DNA from: Chitinophagaceae bacterium
GTDB lineage: Bacteria; Bacteroidota; Bacteroidia; Chitinophagales; Chitinophagaceae
Assembly: GCA_947489175.1 (NCBI GenBank)
Contig: CANLED010000058.1
Span: 1 to 9,469, forward strand
Direction of reading: 5' to 3'
DNA: 9,469 nucleotides
Position numbers and translations under genes: made by a program. The notes below the pieces were generated by a model. It had not been told where the DNA came from and ran no database searches. It worked only from the letters and a program-made list of their open reading frames with translations. Every line of letters starts with the position of its first letter. The first letter of the stretch is position 1. Below, piece by piece: positions 7,701 through 9,469 of this stretch.

Positions 7701-7708
7701 CAAAAGTA
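7701..7708 (-). promoter_or_regulatory. Bacteroidota -7 box for mutS
   Basis: On the minus strand the sequence reads TACTTTTG, an exact TAnnTTTG match. It ends 24 bp before the mutS ATG, for a predicted leader of roughly 18 bases. Two TTG triplets lie upstream at spacings of about 15 and 23 bp, neither quite the usual 19-21, so the -33 element is uncertain. Confidence 0.62.
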
Positions 7709-7752
7709 CGAAAGCCTTCGATGCAATGTTGCAATACATCAAATCTATAAAA

Positions 7753-7811
7753 AATTCTTCTAAAAAGAATTCACATAACATTACATGAAATCACTTCATG
7801 AAATGAAATGA
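7753..7811. repeat. Small inverted and direct repeats in the mutS/PLD divergent region
   Basis: The 189-bp gap between mutS and the PLD gene holds a 7-bp inverted repeat, AATTCTT (7753-7759) and AAGAATT (7765-7771), with a 5-base loop. A 6-bp inverted repeat follows, CATGAA (7784-7789) and TTCATG (7795-7800), with a 5-base spacer. CATGAAAT occurs twice (7784-7791 and 7797-7804), running into TGAAATGAAATGA (7799-7811). These could be an operator or simply AT-rich chance repeats. No TAnnTTTG box is found on the plus strand for the PLD gene. Confidence 0.35.
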
Positions 7812-7865
7812 CCAAGATCATAAAAAGAGTAGGTGAAAAAATTTAGCTTCCAATTTTTATAGCAC

Positions 7866-9056
7866 ATGAACTCATCAAGCAAAGTAAAGTCGGAATATAC
7901 ATTACACAATAATGTTACATTACTAAGGGGTGGACTGCCTTATTTCAAGGCGCTATTTGAACTTATAGAAAAGGCCAAAACCTCAATTCAGCTGCAGGTG
8001 TATATCTTGGAAGAAGATGCAACAGGAACTGATCTTGCCAATCACCTCATTGTTGCAGCCAATCGAGGTGTAAAAGTGCAGGTTTTAGTTGATGGATATG
8101 CATCTAAAAGTTTGTCTAGCAACTACATCGAAAAAATGACAAACAACAACATCCAATTTAGACATTTTGAACCGCTTCTAAAAAGCGAGAAGTTTTACTT
8201 TGGAAGAAGATTACACCATAAAATTTTAGTTGTTGATGGAATTTTTGCACTGGTTGGAGGCATCAATATTTCAGACAGGTACAATGACACTCCCGGAAAT
8301 TCTGCATGGCTGGATTGGGCAGTAAAAGTTAATGGAGAGGCAGCATACGAACTCCATAAAATTTGCAATCAATTTTATGCAAAAAAAGAATCCGATAAAA
8401 TAGAGCTCGAAAGAACCCTTGTCATGGAAGCAATTGATATAAACAGCGTTATACCCGTAAGAATCAGGAGAAATGATTGGGTAAAAAATAAAAACGACAT
8501 CTCAGCGACTTATATGCAGATGTTTAAATCTGCCGAAAAAGAAATTATCATAATGTCTAGCTACTTCATACCCGGAACCTTTTTTAAAAAAAATATATTA
8601 ACGGCACTAGACAGGGGTGTCACCGTAAAACTAATATTGGCAGGCATTTCAGACATAGGGATTTCAAAATATGCAGAAAAATATTTATATCGTTGGGCGA
8701 TAAGACACGGAATTGAAATTTATGAGTACAATACCAATATTTTGCATGGTAAAATTGCTGTGTACGACAACAAATTCGTAACTGTTGGTTCTTACAATAT
8801 AAACGATATTAGTGCATTAGCTTCTGTTGAATTGAACCTAGACATCAATGACGAAAAATTTGCGACCAATGTAACACAAACATTAAGCAAGATTATCAAC
8901 AAAGAATGTGTTAAAATAAATCCCAACAAAAACATCAATCAATTTTCCTTGAAAGAGCAATTTCTTCAATGGTGCTCATATGAACTATTTAGGATAATAT
9001 TTACCCTATTTACTTTCTACTTCCGAAAAAATAAAAGAAAGGAAAATATAGCTTAA
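7866..9056 (+). CDS. Phospholipase D-like / cardiolipin synthase family protein (two HKD motifs)
   Basis: A complete 396-residue protein with two PLD catalytic motifs. HKD1 is H117-x-K119-x4-D124 followed by GGIN (131-134). HKD2 is H294-x-K296-x4-D301 followed by GSYN (308-311). VYILEEDATG (45-54) and SSYFIPG (231-237) are typical strands of bacterial cardiolipin synthases, which join phosphatidylglycerol to a second phospholipid at the inner membrane face. There are no N-terminal membrane helices, so the form resembles ClsB rather than ClsA. The C-terminus has an aromatic and hydrophobic segment (about 366-386, FLQWCSYELFRIIFTLFTFYF) followed by a basic tail rich in Lys and Arg, likely a membrane anchor. 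The ATG at 7866 lies just before the first conserved strand. It has no clear Shine-Dalgarno or standard promoter box, and mutS is divergent. Other PLD-superfamily activities remain possible, but the architecture favours phospholipid synthesis. Confidence 0.88.
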   Translation: MNSSSKVKSEYTLHNNVTLLRGGLPYFKALFELIEKAKTSIQLQVYILEEDATGTDLANHLIVAANRGVKVQVLVDGYASKSLSSNYIEKMTNNNIQFRHFEPLLKSEKFYFGRRLHHKILVVDGIFALVGGINISDRYNDTPGNSAWLDWAVKVNGEAAYELHKICNQFYAKKESDKIELERTLVMEAIDINSVIPVRIRRNDWVKNKNDISATYMQMFKSAEKEIIIMSSYFIPGTFFKKNILTALDRGVTVKLILAGISDIGISKYAEKYLYRWAIRHGIEIYEYNTNILHGKIAVYDNKFVTVGSYNINDISALASVELNLDINDEKFATNVTQTLSKIINKECVKINPNKNINQFSLKEQFLQWCSYELFRIIFTLFTFYFRKNKRKENIA

Positions 9057-9270
9057 ACAACAGTTATCTGAACAATAAAACTTTTTCTAAGCACCTCTGC
9101 CAATGTTCGCCATTTAAAAGGGCGATTTCTTTAAGTACACGTTTTCTGACGCAAAAGCACATTTTTTTCATTTTCTGTTTTAACAATAACAAAGATCATC
9201 TTATTGAATGACGAACATCAGTAAAATACCAAACCACATTATATATCTTCATTTAAATTAATATTGTCGT
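9057..9270. other. Intergenic region between the PLD and PPOX genes
   Basis: These 214 bases hold no gene I can support. They contain a possible weak terminator at 9107-9132, a separated near-perfect inverted repeat (9103-9114 with 9207-9218, 11 of 12 bases), and an imperfect promoter-like TAATATTG at 9259-9266, one base off TAnnTTTG and only 4 bp before the next ATG. A minus-strand open frame of 35 codons (9064-9171) is present but looks unconvincing. Confidence 0.5.
9107..9132 (+). terminator. Possible weak intrinsic terminator after the PLD gene
   Basis: A 5-bp stem TCGCC (9107-9111) / GGCGA (9121-9125) closes a 9-base loop and is followed by a T-rich stretch, TTTCTTT. It begins 51 bp past the PLD stop codon. 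The stem is GC-rich but short and the T-tract is interrupted, so it would be weak. Confidence 0.35.
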
Positions 9271-9469
9271 ATGAAAGGTGAGTTAAATGAAGTACAAATC
9301 AACAACGTGCTAACTAGCCAAGTATTTGGAAATTTAGCATGTACAAATACACGTTACCCATATATAACACCTATTACATATATATTTGATGGAAGTTTTA
9401 TTTTTTGCCAAAGCGTAGAAGGTAAGAAAATAGATATAATGCGGAAAAACCCAAATGTATGTTTTCAAG
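9271..9469 (+). CDS. PPOX-type FMN-binding protein, pyridoxamine 5'-phosphate oxidase-like (C-terminal part beyond right edge)
   Basis: An open frame from the ATG at 9271 gives 66 codons and continues past the end of the window. The residues resemble the start of the pyridoxamine 5'-phosphate oxidase-like split-barrel family, often annotated as flavin-nucleotide-binding or NimA-like protein. There is a leading amphipathic helix (LNEVQINNVLTSQ, 5-17), then the first barrel strands GNLACTN (20-26) and YPYITPITYIFDGSFIF (29-45), followed by a GKKIDIMRKNPNVCF segment (51-65) typical of the flavin phosphate-binding side. Members bind FMN or related cofactors and many have no proven reaction. The gene has no obvious Shine-Dalgarno. 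The function of this member cannot be fixed from the fragment, and nitroimidazole reduction should not be assumed. Confidence 0.82.
   Translation, partial: MKGELNEVQINNVLTSQVFGNLACTNTRYPYITPITYIFDGSFIFCQSVEGKKIDIMRKNPNVCFQ

Noticed and set aside
1..9469. Mobile element, CRISPR array, tRNA/rRNA gene or defence system
   Set aside because: I looked for transposase motifs, terminal inverted repeats, regularly spaced repeats and cloverleaf-like sequences and saw none; all genes fit core or common accessory functions.

Overview
The window looks like ordinary chromosomal, mostly housekeeping DNA from a member of the Bacteroidota, probably near the Chitinophagales/Sphingobacteriales. Three things support this. 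The proteins have Bacteroidota-style sequences (MutS with a TGPNMSGKSALLRQ Walker A, a GlmM-type mutase with a GEGNGG loop, a CNNM/CorC protein of the Bacteroidota 'hemolysin family' form). Start codons generally lack Shine-Dalgarno sequences. Exact or near TAnnTTTG promoter boxes, the -7 element of the Bacteroidota primary sigma factor, lie just upstream of several genes. Base composition is moderately AT-rich. The species cannot be named from the sequence alone.

Layout. (1) Positions 1-2361, minus strand: a tight three-gene run read right to left, PAP2-family phosphatase, then CNNM/CBS/CorC membrane protein, then an SDR oxidoreductase cut by the left edge. The first two overlap by 4 bp (ATGA) and the last two are 10 bp apart, so they are probably one operon. 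(2) 2362-2508: a divergent promoter region. (3) 2509-5063, plus strand: phosphoglucosamine mutase (GTG start) and a NifS/IscS-type cysteine desulfurase, 44 bp apart, the second with its own promoter box. (4) 5082-7676, minus strand: a full-length MutS, convergent with the desulfurase and separated from it by only 18 bp. (5) 7677-7865: a divergent intergenic region with small repeats. (6) 7866-9056, plus strand: a two-HKD phospholipase D/cardiolipin synthase-like protein. (7) 9057-9270: non-coding, with a possible weak terminator. (8) 9271 to the right edge, plus strand: the first 66 codons of a PPOX-type (FMN-binding, pyridoxamine-oxidase-like) protein.

The genes serve separate basic functions: amino-sugar precursor supply for the cell wall, sulfur mobilisation from cysteine, mismatch repair, phospholipid and undecaprenyl-phosphate or lipid-phosphate metabolism, and membrane ion handling. 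Apart from the left-hand operon there is no sign that they form one dedicated system. I saw no tRNA, rRNA, CRISPR array, insertion sequence, phage gene or defence module. No previously undescribed system stands out. The points worth a second look are small: a substituted motif in the PAP2 protein, its start codon, a probably non-canonical SDR, the mutase specificity loop, and the two short intergenic regions flanking the PLD gene.
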